Assembly: GCF_009690625.1 (NCBI RefSeq) | Contig: NZ_CP033878.1 | Location: 2,542,001 to 2,606,000, forward strand | Length of the DNA: 64,000 nt | Source: Halorhabdus sp. CBA1104 | GTDB lineage: Archaea; Halobacteriota; Halobacteria; Halobacteriales; Haloarculaceae | Direction: 5' to 3' | In this document: in pieces, positions 7,753 to 16,166 of the stretch | How the letters are laid out: each line of letters begins with the position of its first letter | Position numbering within the stretch: the stretch's first letter is position 1 | Program-made: the position numbers and the translations under genes | Notes under the pieces: model-generated | What the model saw: only the letters and a program-made list of their open reading frames with translations | What the model was told of the DNA's origin: nothing | Databases searched by the model: none

Positions 7753-8529
7753 ATGACAGATATCGTCTCTGCGTCCTGGCTGGCCGACCGACGGGATGCC
7801 GTCACGATCGTCGACGTCCGGGACGCCTGGGAGTACGAGGGTATCGGACACCTCCCGGGAGCCGTCTCGATCCCCTTCGAGACGTTCCGCGCGACAGACG
7901 GCGACGAGGGTATGCTGCCCGGCGAGGACGTCTTTGCTGACCTGCTCTCGAATGCAGGCATCGCGCCTGGCGACGACATCATTGCCTACGACGACACCCA
8001 TGGCGTCTTCGCGGCGCGATTTCTCGTGACTGCGGAACTGTACGGCCACGATCCGGCCCACCTCCACCTCCTCGACGGGGACTTCAGCGCCTGGCAGCGG
8101 GCACGACCGACGACCGACGATGTGCCAGATGTCCCGGCGACCGACTACACGATCGACCGGCCCTCCGAGACACCGCTGGTCGATCGAGAGGCCGTCGCGG
8201 CGGCGATCGACACCGAGGCAGCTATCGTCGACACGCGGGAACGCCAGGAGTACGAGGACGGCCACATCCCGGGGGCCGTCCAACTCGACTGGCGTGATTT
8301 CGTCGACGACGATACCCGGGGCATCAAGTCACGCGAGGTCATCGAGTCGCTTCTCGCAGCCAACGGCATCTCCCCCGACACGCGGGTCGTCCTCTACTGT
8401 AACACCGCCCGCCGGATCAGCCACACCTACGTCGTTCTCCGCCACCTTGGCTATCGGAATCTCGCGTTCTACGAGGGGAGCCTCACCGAGTGGGAAGCCG
8501 CGGGTGAACCGATCGAGACCGTCGACTAA
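7753..8529 (+). CDS. Two-domain rhodanese-like sulfurtransferase
   Basis: 258 residues from ATG 7753; an upstream TTG at 7747 is less likely. The N-terminal rhodanese fold (VTIVDVRDAWEYEGIGHLPGAV) is catalytically silent, with Asp-Asp at the loop. The C-terminal fold (IVDTRERQEYEDGHIPGAVQLDW) has the active-site loop CNTARRIS with Cys216. The loop is unlike the CRIGERS loop of the rhodanese encoded divergently at 6626-7489, so the two enzymes probably differ in substrate or partner. It is convergent with the AI-2E transporter gene, with a 29-nt gap. Confidence 0.88.
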   Translation: MTDIVSASWLADRRDAVTIVDVRDAWEYEGIGHLPGAVSIPFETFRATDGDEGMLPGEDVFADLLSNAGIAPGDDIIAYDDTHGVFAARFLVTAELYGHDPAHLHLLDGDFSAWQRARPTTDDVPDVPATDYTIDRPSETPLVDREAVAAAIDTEAAIVDTRERQEYEDGHIPGAVQLDWRDFVDDDTRGIKSREVIESLLAANGISPDTRVVLYCNTARRISHTYVVLRHLGYRNLAFYEGSLTEWEAAGEPIETVD

Positions 8530-8558
8530 GCCGATCCTTTCAGCCTCGGCAGCCGTGC

Positions 8559-9557
8559 TTAGGCCCCGTCTTCGGCGCGTTGTTCACTAGCCAGTAGTTC
8601 GACCGATTCGGCGAACAGCGCGATCACGACCGGTCCGGCGATAATTCCGATCGCCCCCATCGTGAGAATACCACCCGTAAACCCGATGAAATAGAGGCTC
8701 CCAGGGAGATCAGCAGCGATTGCCGAGAGGCGTGGGCGAACGATGAGGTCCGGCAGGCCCGCAATGAACACCATGCCGACCGCGCCGACCAGCAGTCCCT
8801 GTGCGATGTTCTCGGCGAGGACTTCGACGACGACGAGCACACCGATCAGGACGCTTGGCCCGATGATCGGGACGAATTGCAAGACACCGCTCAGGACAGC
8901 CAGCGTGAGAGTCGCGTCGTAGCCGAGCAAGAAGAACACGGGGAGGGCAATGAGAAAGGTCCCGACCCCTGTTGCCCCCTGGAGGATGTACAGCCCGTAG
9001 AGGGTATCTCGTAGCCGCTCGTGTAGCGCTTCGAAGATACCGTGATAGGCTGGCGGGACCGTCTGGTAGACGGCCTTGGCCGGCAGTGTCGGCTTCAGTA
9101 GTAACGCGTACACCAGCAGGACGAACAGGAAGAACTTCAACGCGAGTACGGGCGTGGCACTCGCCGCATCGAGTGCCATCGTCGTCGCCGTCTCCTGTAC
9201 GGCGTCGATGATCGACGTCAGCGTGAACGTATGGGTCATCTCCAGGACGGTGATCGAAACCTCCTGTGGGAGGTCCCCGACGAGCCCGAAAAACGCAGAT
9301 CTGCGGACGTATACGGCATATCCCAGGGGCGTGAGCACGCCCAATGCCACGACGAAGGCCACCACCGTGCTGAGTCCTGCAGCGACGCGTGGCCGGAGAC
9401 CGCTGGCGGCGAGTCGGCGACGGACCGGGTACAGAACGTACGCGACCGTAATAGCGAAAAAGACTGTCCCGAAGACACTCCACAACGTGATCATCGCGAG
9501 CGAACCCAACGCGAGGAACAACCCAGTCAGCGCGAGAACGCGGCGAGACGGCGACAT
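8559..9557 (-). CDS. AI-2E family transporter (PerM/YdiK-like permease)
   Basis: 332 residues with about eight hydrophobic segments. The sequence shows the AI-2E family pattern: two N-terminal helices, a soluble central part (about 100-190), then a cluster of C-terminal helices. GVLQFVPIIGPSVLIGV and the closing SLYFIGFTGGILTMGAIGIIAGPVVIAL are the signature regions. Members export autoinducer-2-like or other small molecules or ions; in haloarchaea the substrate is unknown. The gene is divergent from the hydrogenase operon, and the 262-nt gap holds that operon's promoter. Confidence 0.85.
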   Translation of the reverse strand: MSPSRRVLALTGLFLALGSLAMITLWSVFGTVFFAITVAYVLYPVRRRLAASGLRPRVAAGLSTVVAFVVALGVLTPLGYAVYVRRSAFFGLVGDLPQEVSITVLEMTHTFTLTSIIDAVQETATTMALDAASATPVLALKFFLFVLLVYALLLKPTLPAKAVYQTVPPAYHGIFEALHERLRDTLYGLYILQGATGVGTFLIALPVFFLLGYDATLTLAVLSGVLQFVPIIGPSVLIGVLVVVEVLAENIAQGLLVGAVGMVFIAGLPDLIVRPRLSAIAADLPGSLYFIGFTGGILTMGAIGIIAGPVVIALFAESVELLASEQRAEDGA

Positions 9558-9659
9558 GGCCTCCCTTCTCGCGGAACCCGTTTAATGCTTTTTCCGTCTC
9601 GACGCCCGCTTTGGAGTCGCAAATCGTTCAAAAACAGTCTTCGATACTTTGTTTTGATT

Positions 9660-9675
9660 TTCGAACACCTTCGAA
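9660..9675. promoter_or_regulatory. Pair of TTCGAA palindromes one helical turn apart, candidate operator
   Basis: The palindrome TTCGAA occurs at 9660-9665 and 9670-9675, so the centres are 10 bp apart. The pair lies in an AT-rich stretch about 75 nt upstream of the hydrogenase TATA box. Such spacing suits a dimeric or tandem regulator, but no known haloarchaeal motif is matched. Inference only. Confidence 0.3.
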
Positions 9676-9745
9676 ATTGGGGTTTTGACAGCCAACATTG
9701 TGTTTCGCACTCGATGGATCTCGAATCACGACCAGTCCATCACAT

Positions 9746-9760
9746 TCTAATATATATGTT
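9746..9760 (+). promoter_or_regulatory. TATA box of the hydrogenase operon
   Basis: CTAATATATATGTT is a strong archaeal TATA element. A transcript starting about 25 nt downstream (near 9780) would leave a short leader of roughly 40 nt before the ATG at 9820. It is the only strong AT-rich core promoter seen upstream of the six hydrogenase genes. Confidence 0.65.
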
Positions 9761-9819
9761 TTCATGGAGTGAGAATACGGTACATTCCTTTACAGGACGT
9801 ACCGGTAATTCTCTCCTAT

Positions 9820-10392
9820 ATGGCAACGCTAGAACGCGTCAAGCAATCGTTACGGTCGGAGGAGTCCGAATCCGGGACCGATTCGGACATCATTCCGGCC
9901 GACGCCGGGGTCGAAGACGTCTGTGACGAGGAAATCGAGACGGTCGAGGAGATTCTCACTGACGTCCGCCCGGAGAAACGCGGTGTCATTCCGGCACTCC
10001 AGGGCGTCCAAGACGAGTACGGCTACTTACCGAAGTTCGCGTTCGAACTGATCGCTCATCACTGCGAGAAGTCCCTCGCCGACATTTACAGCACGGCCTC
10101 CTTTTACTCGCAGTTCCACCTCGAGCCACGGGGCGACTATAGCGTCAGAGTGTGTACTGGTACGGCCTGTCACGTGGCAGGGGCCGACGAGGTATCGGAG
10201 GAACTGCAGGACGAACTCGACGTGGGTCTGGACGAGGTTACCGACGACGGGAAGTTCACGATCGAGCACGTCCGGTGTGTCGGTGCGTGTGGGCTCGCGC
10301 CGGTCGTCACCGTCGACGACGACGTTCACGGGCCGATCGAACCCGAGGATGCCGAGACGATTATCGATGAATACGAGGAGGGAGGTGACTAA
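9820..10392 (+). CDS. hoxE: NuoE/HoxE-like [2Fe-2S] subunit of NAD(P)-linked [NiFe] hydrogenase
   Basis: 190 residues from ATG 9820 (an upstream in-frame start at 9769 lies within the promoter). The protein is a complex I 24-kDa-like thioredoxin-fold subunit. After an acidic N-terminal extension comes ILTDVRPEKRGVIPALQGVQDEYGYLP, then the cluster ligands Cys112, Cys117, Cys153 and Cys157 in VCTGTACHVAG and RCVGACGLAP. In HoxE/HydC/NuoE proteins this [2Fe-2S] centre sits beside the FMN subunit. It opens the six-gene operon; the next ATG is 2 nt beyond its stop, with a GGAGGTGA-like ribosome binding site inside this gene's end. Confidence 0.93.
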   Translation: MATLERVKQSLRSEESESGTDSDIIPADAGVEDVCDEEIETVEEILTDVRPEKRGVIPALQGVQDEYGYLPKFAFELIAHHCEKSLADIYSTASFYSQFHLEPRGDYSVRVCTGTACHVAGADEVSEELQDELDVGLDEVTDDGKFTIEHVRCVGACGLAPVVTVDDDVHGPIEPEDAETIIDEYEEGGD

Positions 10393-10394
10393 GC

Positions 10395-12284
10395 ATGGCT
10401 GAAGTCCTTCAGCGACCGACCGACATCGATACCGTCGACGGACAGATCCGCGTCGTCGTCTGCCAGGGGACTGGGTGTATGTCCTCGGGCTCCGACGAAG
10501 TGTACGAGGCGCTCCGTGAGCAGATCAGTGCTCTCGAAGGAGCCGAGAACGTCGCCCTCTCCTGGAGCGAGGGCGACATCGACCACGACGAACTCGGTGT
10601 CGAGCCGAAAAAGAGTGGGTGTCACGGCTTCTGTGAACTCGGCCCACTCGTCCGGATCGACCCGATGAACGTCCTCTACACGCAGGTCGATACCGACGAC
10701 GTCGAGGATATCGTCGAGAAGACGATCCAGGACGGCGAGGTCATCGAGGACCTCTGTTTCGAGGACGAGACCGGCCAGCGGCAGTCCCGGACTGACGACA
10801 TCCCCTTCTACGCCGAACAGCGCCGTCTCGCGCTGGGTAACTGTGGCCGCATCGATCCCGAGAGCGTCCAAGAGTACGAGGAAACTGGTGGCTACGAGGC
10901 CATGCAGACTGTCCTCTCCGAGTTGGATCCCGAAGACGTCTACGGGGAGGTCCAGGATGCGGGTCTCAGAGGCCGTGGTGGTGGCGGATTCCCGGCCGGC
11001 AACAAGTGGATGTTCGCCCATCAGGAGGACGCGAGTGAGAAGTACGTCATCGCCAACTGTGACGAGGGCGACCCTGGGGCGTTCATGGACCGCTGTCTGG
11101 TCGAGGGCGACCCCCACCGCGTCATCGAGGGCATGGTCATCGCCGGGTACGCCACGGGTGCCAACGAGGGGATCATCTATCTCCGTGCGGAGTACCCGCT
11201 CGCTGTCAACCGGATCCAGCAGGCTATCGAGGACGCCTACGAGGCGGGGTACCTCGGCAAGAATATCATGGGGACCGGCTTCGACTTCGACTTCGAGGTC
11301 GAGAAGGGGGCCGGCGCGTTCGTCTGTGGTGAGGAGACGGCCCTGATGGCCTCCATCGAGGGTGGGGCCGGCCGGCCGTCCCCGCGTCCGCCCTATCCGG
11401 CCCAGTCCGGTCTCGAGGACAAGCCGACGACGATCAACAACGTCGAGACGCTGGCGAACGTCCCGCTGATCATCAACAACGGGGCCGAGTGGTTCAAACA
11501 GTACGGTAGTGAGGACAGTCCCGGAACCAAGACCTTCGCGGTCTCCGGGGACTGTTCGGCGACGGGCCTGATGGAGATTCCGATGGGGCTGACCCTCCAG
11601 GAGATCATCGACGTCGCCGGCGGTATCGAGGGCGACAAGGAGTTCAAGGCGGTCCAGATCGGCGGTCCCTCTGGGGGATGTCTCGCCGAGAAACACCTCG
11701 ACATGCCGGTCACCTTCGACTCTCTTCAGGAGGAAGGCGCGATGCTTGGCTCGGGTGGGCTGGTCGTCATGGACGACGAGACCTGTATGGTCGACGTCGC
11801 ACGGTTCTTCCTCGATTTCACCCAGGACGAGTCCTGTGGGAAGTGTCCGCCCTGTCGGATCGGGACCCACAAGATGTTGCGGATCCTCGAGCGCATCACC
11901 AACGGCGAAGGTGAACCTGGCGACATCGAGCGCCTCGAGGAACTCGGCGAGACGATCGCCGAGGGCTCTCTCTGTGGGCTGGGACAGACGGCACCCAACC
12001 CGGTGTTGAGTACGCTCGAACACTTCCGCGATGAGTACGAGGCCCACATCTACGAAGACGAGTGTCCCGCTGGGGAGTGTGAGATCGGCGGTGGTGATCA
12101 CGCGGGCACGTACAAGATCGCTGCCCAGGATTGTGTCGGCTGTGGACAGTGTGTCGACGTCTGTCCGGTCGACGCCATCTCCGGAGAAACCGGCGAGGCA
12201 CACACGATCGACCCCGAGACCTGTATCGGCTGTGGACAGTGCGTCGAGGCGTGTCCGACCGACGCCATCGACATGAGGACGTGA
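10395..12284 (+). CDS. hoxF: NuoF/HoxF/HydB-like FMN- and NAD(P)-binding hydrogenase subunit with extra ferredoxin domain
   Basis: 629 residues. Domains in order: an N-terminal thioredoxin-like [2Fe-2S] domain (Cys23, Cys28, Cys76, Cys80); a nucleotide-binding loop, LRGRGGGGFPAGNKW (191-205); an FMN region, NCDEGDPGAFMDR (221-233); CGEETALMASIEG (311-323); a [4Fe-4S] site, SCGKCPPCRIG plus a distal cysteine (Cys481, 484, 487, 527); then a CPAGEC motif (Cys557, Cys562) with His551 just before it; and two C-terminal [4Fe-4S] sites, CVGCGQCVDVC and CIGCGQCVEAC (580-620). The CPxxxC hinge plus double ferredoxin tail is characteristic of HydB subunits of electron-bifurcating complexes rather than of simple NAD-reducing HoxF. 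It would oxidise or reduce NAD(P)H in the cytoplasm. Confidence 0.93.
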   Translation: MAEVLQRPTDIDTVDGQIRVVVCQGTGCMSSGSDEVYEALREQISALEGAENVALSWSEGDIDHDELGVEPKKSGCHGFCELGPLVRIDPMNVLYTQVDTDDVEDIVEKTIQDGEVIEDLCFEDETGQRQSRTDDIPFYAEQRRLALGNCGRIDPESVQEYEETGGYEAMQTVLSELDPEDVYGEVQDAGLRGRGGGGFPAGNKWMFAHQEDASEKYVIANCDEGDPGAFMDRCLVEGDPHRVIEGMVIAGYATGANEGIIYLRAEYPLAVNRIQQAIEDAYEAGYLGKNIMGTGFDFDFEVEKGAGAFVCGEETALMASIEGGAGRPSPRPPYPAQSGLEDKPTTINNVETLANVPLIINNGAEWFKQYGSEDSPGTKTFAVSGDCSATGLMEIPMGLTLQEIIDVAGGIEGDKEFKAVQIGGPSGGCLAEKHLDMPVTFDSLQEEGAMLGSGGLVVMDDETCMVDVARFFLDFTQDESCGKCPPCRIGTHKMLRILERITNGEGEPGDIERLEELGETIAEGSLCGLGQTAPNPVLSTLEHFRDEYEAHIYEDECPAGECEIGGGDHAGTYKIAAQDCVGCGQCVDVCPVDAISGETGEAHTIDPETCIGCGQCVEACPTDAIDMRT

Positions 12285-12288
12285 TAGC

Positions 12289-14139
12289 ATGAGCAAGGCA
12301 ACTCAGGGGGAGGCCGAATCCGGCGTCACCCTCGAAATCGACGGCCAGGAGGTACAGGCACGCGACGGACAGACGATTCTGGATGCAGCCAGGGAAGCCG
12401 GCATCGACATCCCCACGCTGTGTGAACACGCGAACCTTTCGAACGTCGGGGCGTGTCGGATGTGTCTCGTCGAGGTCGACGGCGAGCGCACCGAGACCGC
12501 CTGCACGACGGCTGCCCAGGACGGCATGGAGATCTCCGTCGAGACTGACGAACTCTGGGATCATCGGCGGACGATGCTCGAGATGATGTTCGCCGACCAG
12601 AACCACTACTGCATGTACTGCGAGATGGAGGGCGACTGCGAACTCGAGGACATGTTCAACCGGGCCGGTCTCGATAGCAGTCGCGTTCCGCTGGAGTACG
12701 CCGATATCGAGCCGGACGCTTCGAACGACTATATTACGATGGATCTCGACCGCTGTATCAGCTGCGGTCGCTGCGTCCGGACGTGCGACGAGATCGTCGG
12801 CAACGGGACGCTGAACTTCGGGAACCGTGGTCGAGAGACGACGATCGTCGCCGACGACGACGTTTCCCTCGGGGAGTCGTCCTGTGTCTCCTGTGGGTCC
12901 TGTGTGCAAGCGTGTCCGACCGGTGCGCTGTACAGCCCGCTGTCGGCTTATAAGGGTCGTGAGCGCAACTGCGAGGTCGAGACGACCACCTGTAGTGAGT
13001 GTTCGCTCGGCTGTGAGCTCGAAGTCTACACCAACTCCGGGCGGATCGTCAAGATCGAAGGCAACGAGGACGGCCCCGCCGGCGGCCAGCTGTGTGAGAT
13101 GGGCCGATTCGAACTGCTCGCCGACGGCCGCGAGCGGCTCGCAGAGCCACAGATCGACGGCGAGACGGTCGCCCTCGAAGAGGCGATCGATCGCGTCAGC
13201 GAGACCTTAGCCGAGGCAAACGCGGTCAACGCCTTCGCCTCCGACCGCCTGCCATCCGAGACGCTTGCTGCCCTCTCGGAGGCACTTTCGGCCTACGATG
13301 CCAATCTGGAAGTGCCCGGAGCCGACCGTGCCAAGCGTGAAGCCGACGTCCTCGAAGCCCTCGAAGCGGAACTCGACATCGAGACGGACGATCTGTTCGT
13401 CGAGTCGCTGCACGACATCGAGGACAGTGACACGTTGGTCGTCTACGATACGGGCATCGTCGACAGTCATCCGGTCGCTGCCTCTTACGTCCGCCGGGCG
13501 GCAAACGACGGGACGACGGTGGTCACGATCGACGACGGCGAGGATCGTCTCGAACGGTTTGCCGATCACTCGATCGAACTTACGGCCCCGGCTGCGACGG
13601 TCACCGAGCAAGTCTCCGACGTCTTCGAGGAGGGGACCGAGGCACTCGCCGATGCGACCGTCGAGGATGCCGTCGATGTCTCGCTGCAGTTGTCCGGGGA
13701 CGCGACGTTCGTCCTCGGTCCCGCGGTCGAGGACACCGAGACGATGGTCGATATCTTCGGTCTCGCGGCGACCAGCGACAACAAAGTTCTCAGCCTCGGG
13801 GCGGGAGCCAACAGCGCGGTTGCGGACGTCGAGACCGACGATCTCGACGAGCGCGCAGACGTGGCGTACCTGTGTTCGGCTGACGACCGCGGCGATGACC
13901 TCGATCGGGCGATCAAACTCGCCCGTGAGGCCGACACCGTGATCGCCCAGGCGACTCGCGCGTCGGCCCTGACGGAGCTCGCCGACATCGTGATTCCGGC
14001 CCTGGACTGGTTCGAGCGCGACGGGACAATCGTCGACGTCGACGGCGAGGACCGCGCGATCGAACGCGTCCTCGACCCCCGTGGAGAGATCGATTCGGAC
14101 CGTGAGTTGCTCGCGGACCTACAGGAGGTGGCCGCATGA
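12289..14139 (+). CDS. hoxU: NuoG/HydA-like iron-sulfur electron-relay subunit of hydrogenase, with degenerate molybdopterin-like tail
   Basis: 616 residues. N-terminal plant-type [2Fe-2S] domain (Cys45, 56, 59, 72). His-Cys [4Fe-4S] site in HYCMYCEMEGDC (His106, Cys108, 111, 117), with shorter His-Cys spacing than usual NuoG. Two more [4Fe-4S] sites, CISCGRCVRTC (156-166) and CVSCGSCVQAC (199-209). Then a molybdopterin-oxidoreductase-type Fe4S4 motif (Cys235, 238, 242, 269). Residues ~275-616 look like a shrunken molybdopterin-binding fold but lack any visible active-site cysteine, selenocysteine or clear cofactor signature, so this is not a formate dehydrogenase. It would wire the NuoE/NuoF pair to the hydrogenase small subunit. 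It is translationally coupled to the next gene (ATGA overlap). Confidence 0.9.
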   Translation: MSKATQGEAESGVTLEIDGQEVQARDGQTILDAAREAGIDIPTLCEHANLSNVGACRMCLVEVDGERTETACTTAAQDGMEISVETDELWDHRRTMLEMMFADQNHYCMYCEMEGDCELEDMFNRAGLDSSRVPLEYADIEPDASNDYITMDLDRCISCGRCVRTCDEIVGNGTLNFGNRGRETTIVADDDVSLGESSCVSCGSCVQACPTGALYSPLSAYKGRERNCEVETTTCSECSLGCELEVYTNSGRIVKIEGNEDGPAGGQLCEMGRFELLADGRERLAEPQIDGETVALEEAIDRVSETLAEANAVNAFASDRLPSETLAALSEALSAYDANLEVPGADRAKREADVLEALEAELDIETDDLFVESLHDIEDSDTLVVYDTGIVDSHPVAASYVRRAANDGTTVVTIDDGEDRLERFADHSIELTAPAATVTEQVSDVFEEGTEALADATVEDAVDVSLQLSGDATFVLGPAVEDTETMVDIFGLAATSDNKVLSLGAGANSAVADVETDDLDERADVAYLCSADDRGDDLDRAIKLAREADTVIAQATRASALTELADIVIPALDWFERDGTIVDVDGEDRAIERVLDPRGEIDSDRELLADLQEVAA

Positions 14140-14708
14140 GCGCCCAAGCTGAACCCGACACGCAGGACGACCGGACCACCGTCGCGACGGTGTGTCTGGG
14201 CGGCTGTTCGGGCTGTCACATGGAATTCCTGAACGTCGATCACGGCCTGATCGACCTCGTCGAAGAGGTCGATATCGTTGCCAGCCACATGATCGTCGAC
14301 GAGAAGGGCGTCCCCGAAGCCGACGTCGGCATCGCCGAGGGCGTCGTCACCAACGAGGAGAACGTCGAAGTCGCCGAGGAACTCCGGGAGAACTGCGATA
14401 CTGTCGTGGCCTGGGGCGACTGTGCCGCGTTGCGCGGGATTATGAGCCTGCGCAACTACCAGGATCGCGATGAAATGCTAGAAGCGACCTTCGAGGAGGA
14501 GGCCGACGACGAGAGCGAGGTGCCCTTCGGTGACGACGAGGGCGTCCCGCAATTGCTCGAAGACGCCCGGCCGCTGGACGAGTACATCGACGTCGACGTC
14601 TACGTACCTGGGTGTCCGCCCGACGCCGAGGTCATGAAAGAGAGCCTCGAAGCGCTGGCTCGTGGGGAGACCCCCGAGATCGAAGGCGACAAACTGCAGT
14701 ACGACTAA
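14136..14708 (+). CDS. hoxY: [NiFe] hydrogenase small subunit (HoxY-like)
   Basis: 190 residues, the short HoxY form. The proximal [4Fe-4S] ligands are visible: Cys24 and Cys27 in [11 protein letters not shown], Cys96 in [11 protein letters not shown] and Cys160 in [11 protein letters not shown]. No Tat signal and no medial or distal cluster region are present, as expected for cytoplasmic group-3 enzymes. The start overlaps the upstream stop by 4 nt, and a GGAGGTG ribosome binding site lies just before it. It contacts the large subunit near the active site and passes electrons to the NuoG-like subunit. Confidence 0.93.
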   Translation: MSAQAEPDTQDDRTTVATVCLGGCSGCHMEFLNVDHGLIDLVEEVDIVASHMIVDEKGVPEADVGIAEGVVTNEENVEVAEELRENCDTVVAWGDCAALRGIMSLRNYQDRDEMLEATFEEEADDESEVPFGDDEGVPQLLEDARPLDEYIDVDVYVPGCPPDAEVMKESLEALARGETPEIEGDKLQYD

Positions 14709-14719
14709 GGAGGATCACA

Positions 14720-16138
14720 ATGAGCAAGAAGGAAGTCATCGATCCGGTCACGCGCGTCGAGGGGCACGGCAAGATCACCATCCACTTAGACGACGAGGGG
14801 AGTGTCGACGATGCACAGTTCCACGTCACGGAGTTCCGTGGCTTCGAGGAGTTCGTCGAGGGCCGTCCGATCTGGGAGATGCCCGAGATCACCGCCCGCA
14901 TCTGTGGCATCTGTCCGGTCAGCCACCAGCTGGCGGCGGCCAAAGCTGCCGACGACGTCATGGACGCCGACGTTCCCGAAAGTGCCCACAAGCTCCGGGA
15001 GTTACTCCACATGGGGCAGGTGCTCCAGAGTCACGCCCTGAGTTTCTTCTACCTCTCGAGTCCCGATCTGGTGTTGGGCTACGATGCCGACCCCGCCGAT
15101 CGGAACATCGAGGGTGTCTTAGAGGAGAACCCGCAGTTGGCCGAACGCGGGATCGACCTGCGCAGTTTCGGCCAGAACGTCATCGCTGCCTTAGGCGAGA
15201 AGAAGGTCCACCCGGACTTCGCGGTCGCGGGCGGTGTCTCGAACACGCTCGATCGCGAGGACGGCCAACAACTCCTCGAAGAGAGCGAGCCCCTGCCGAC
15301 CTATCTCCGGGAGACGATCGATCTCTTGAAGGATATCTTCGCGGACATGGACCCGGATACCCTGGATTATGCCACCTATCCGACCGGGTACATGGGGCTG
15401 GTGACTGACGAAGGTGGCCTCGAACACTACGACGGGGATATTCGACTCGTCGACGAGGACGGCGACGGCCTCGAAGAGATCGACGACGGCGACTATCGGG
15501 ACATCATCGCCGAGCGTTCCAAAGAGTGGAGCTATCTCAAATTCCCCTACTACAAAGAGCAGGGCTTCGAGGACGGCCAGTACCGCGTCGGCCCGCTGGC
15601 CCGCCTGAACGCCGTCGACGATATCTCGACCCCGCAAGCCCGCGAGGAGTGGGTCGAGTTCATGGACGCCGCCGACGGCGCGGTCCACGAGCGATCCACC
15701 TACTACCACTGGGCGCGTCTCATCGAGATGTTGCATTGTGTCGAGCGCATCCAGGAACTGCTCGAGGACGACGACGTCTACGAGGGCATGACGAACGTTC
15801 AGACGACGCCCACAGCCGGGACGGGCGTCGGCGTCATCGAGGCGCCCCGTGGGACCCTCATCCACGAGTTCACGATCGACGACGGCGGGATCGTCGAGGA
15901 TGCCAACTTCATCGTCGCCACGACGCACAACAACGGCGCGATGAATCAAGGCGTCACCTCGGCCGCCGAGACGTTCATCGACGGCCCGGAGATCCCGGAA
16001 GGCATCCTCAACAAGATGGAGAGTGTCATCCGGTGTTACGATCCGTGTCTCTCGTGTTCGACCCACTCGATCGGCGAGATGCCCCTAGAACTGGAACTCG
16101 AACAGGACGGCGAGACGGTCGCCGAGACGAGCCGGTGA
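14720..16138 (+). CDS. hoxH: [NiFe] hydrogenase large (catalytic) subunit (HoxH-like)
   Basis: 472 residues from ATG 14720, chosen because TAAGGAGGATCACAATG gives a near-perfect Shine-Dalgarno site; an in-frame start at 14612 lies inside hoxY. Both Ni-Fe ligand motifs are present: L1 is [11 protein letters not shown] (Cys62, Cys65) and L2 is DPCLSCSTH (Cys443, Cys446, His449). Twenty-three residues follow His449 (SIGEMPLE...), the usual cleavable tail removed by the maturation protease. The N-terminal [10 protein letters not shown] is also diagnostic. Reversible H2 oxidation in the cytoplasm is the expected reaction. No hyp maturation genes other than the downstream protease are in the window. 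Confidence 0.95.
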   Translation: MSKKEVIDPVTRVEGHGKITIHLDDEGSVDDAQFHVTEFRGFEEFVEGRPIWEMPEITARICGICPVSHQLAAAKAADDVMDADVPESAHKLRELLHMGQVLQSHALSFFYLSSPDLVLGYDADPADRNIEGVLEENPQLAERGIDLRSFGQNVIAALGEKKVHPDFAVAGGVSNTLDREDGQQLLEESEPLPTYLRETIDLLKDIFADMDPDTLDYATYPTGYMGLVTDEGGLEHYDGDIRLVDEDGDGLEEIDDGDYRDIIAERSKEWSYLKFPYYKEQGFEDGQYRVGPLARLNAVDDISTPQAREEWVEFMDAADGAVHERSTYYHWARLIEMLHCVERIQELLEDDDVYEGMTNVQTTPTAGTGVGVIEAPRGTLIHEFTIDDGGIVEDANFIVATTHNNGAMNQGVTSAAETFIDGPEIPEGILNKMESVIRCYDPCLSCSTHSIGEMPLELELEQDGETVAETSR

Positions 16139-16166
16139 ACACGGCGAAGCCAGCCAACCATTCATC

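Noticed and set aside
10389-12296. 635-residue ORF on the minus strand opposite the NuoF-like gene
   Set aside because: It is a GC-driven shadow of the real plus-strand gene, with no recognisable domains; the plus-strand frame contains every expected cluster motif.
12289-14139. Formate dehydrogenase alpha subunit
   Set aside because: The iron-sulfur motifs fit, but the molybdopterin active-site residues are not seen and the gene is embedded in a hydrogenase operon.
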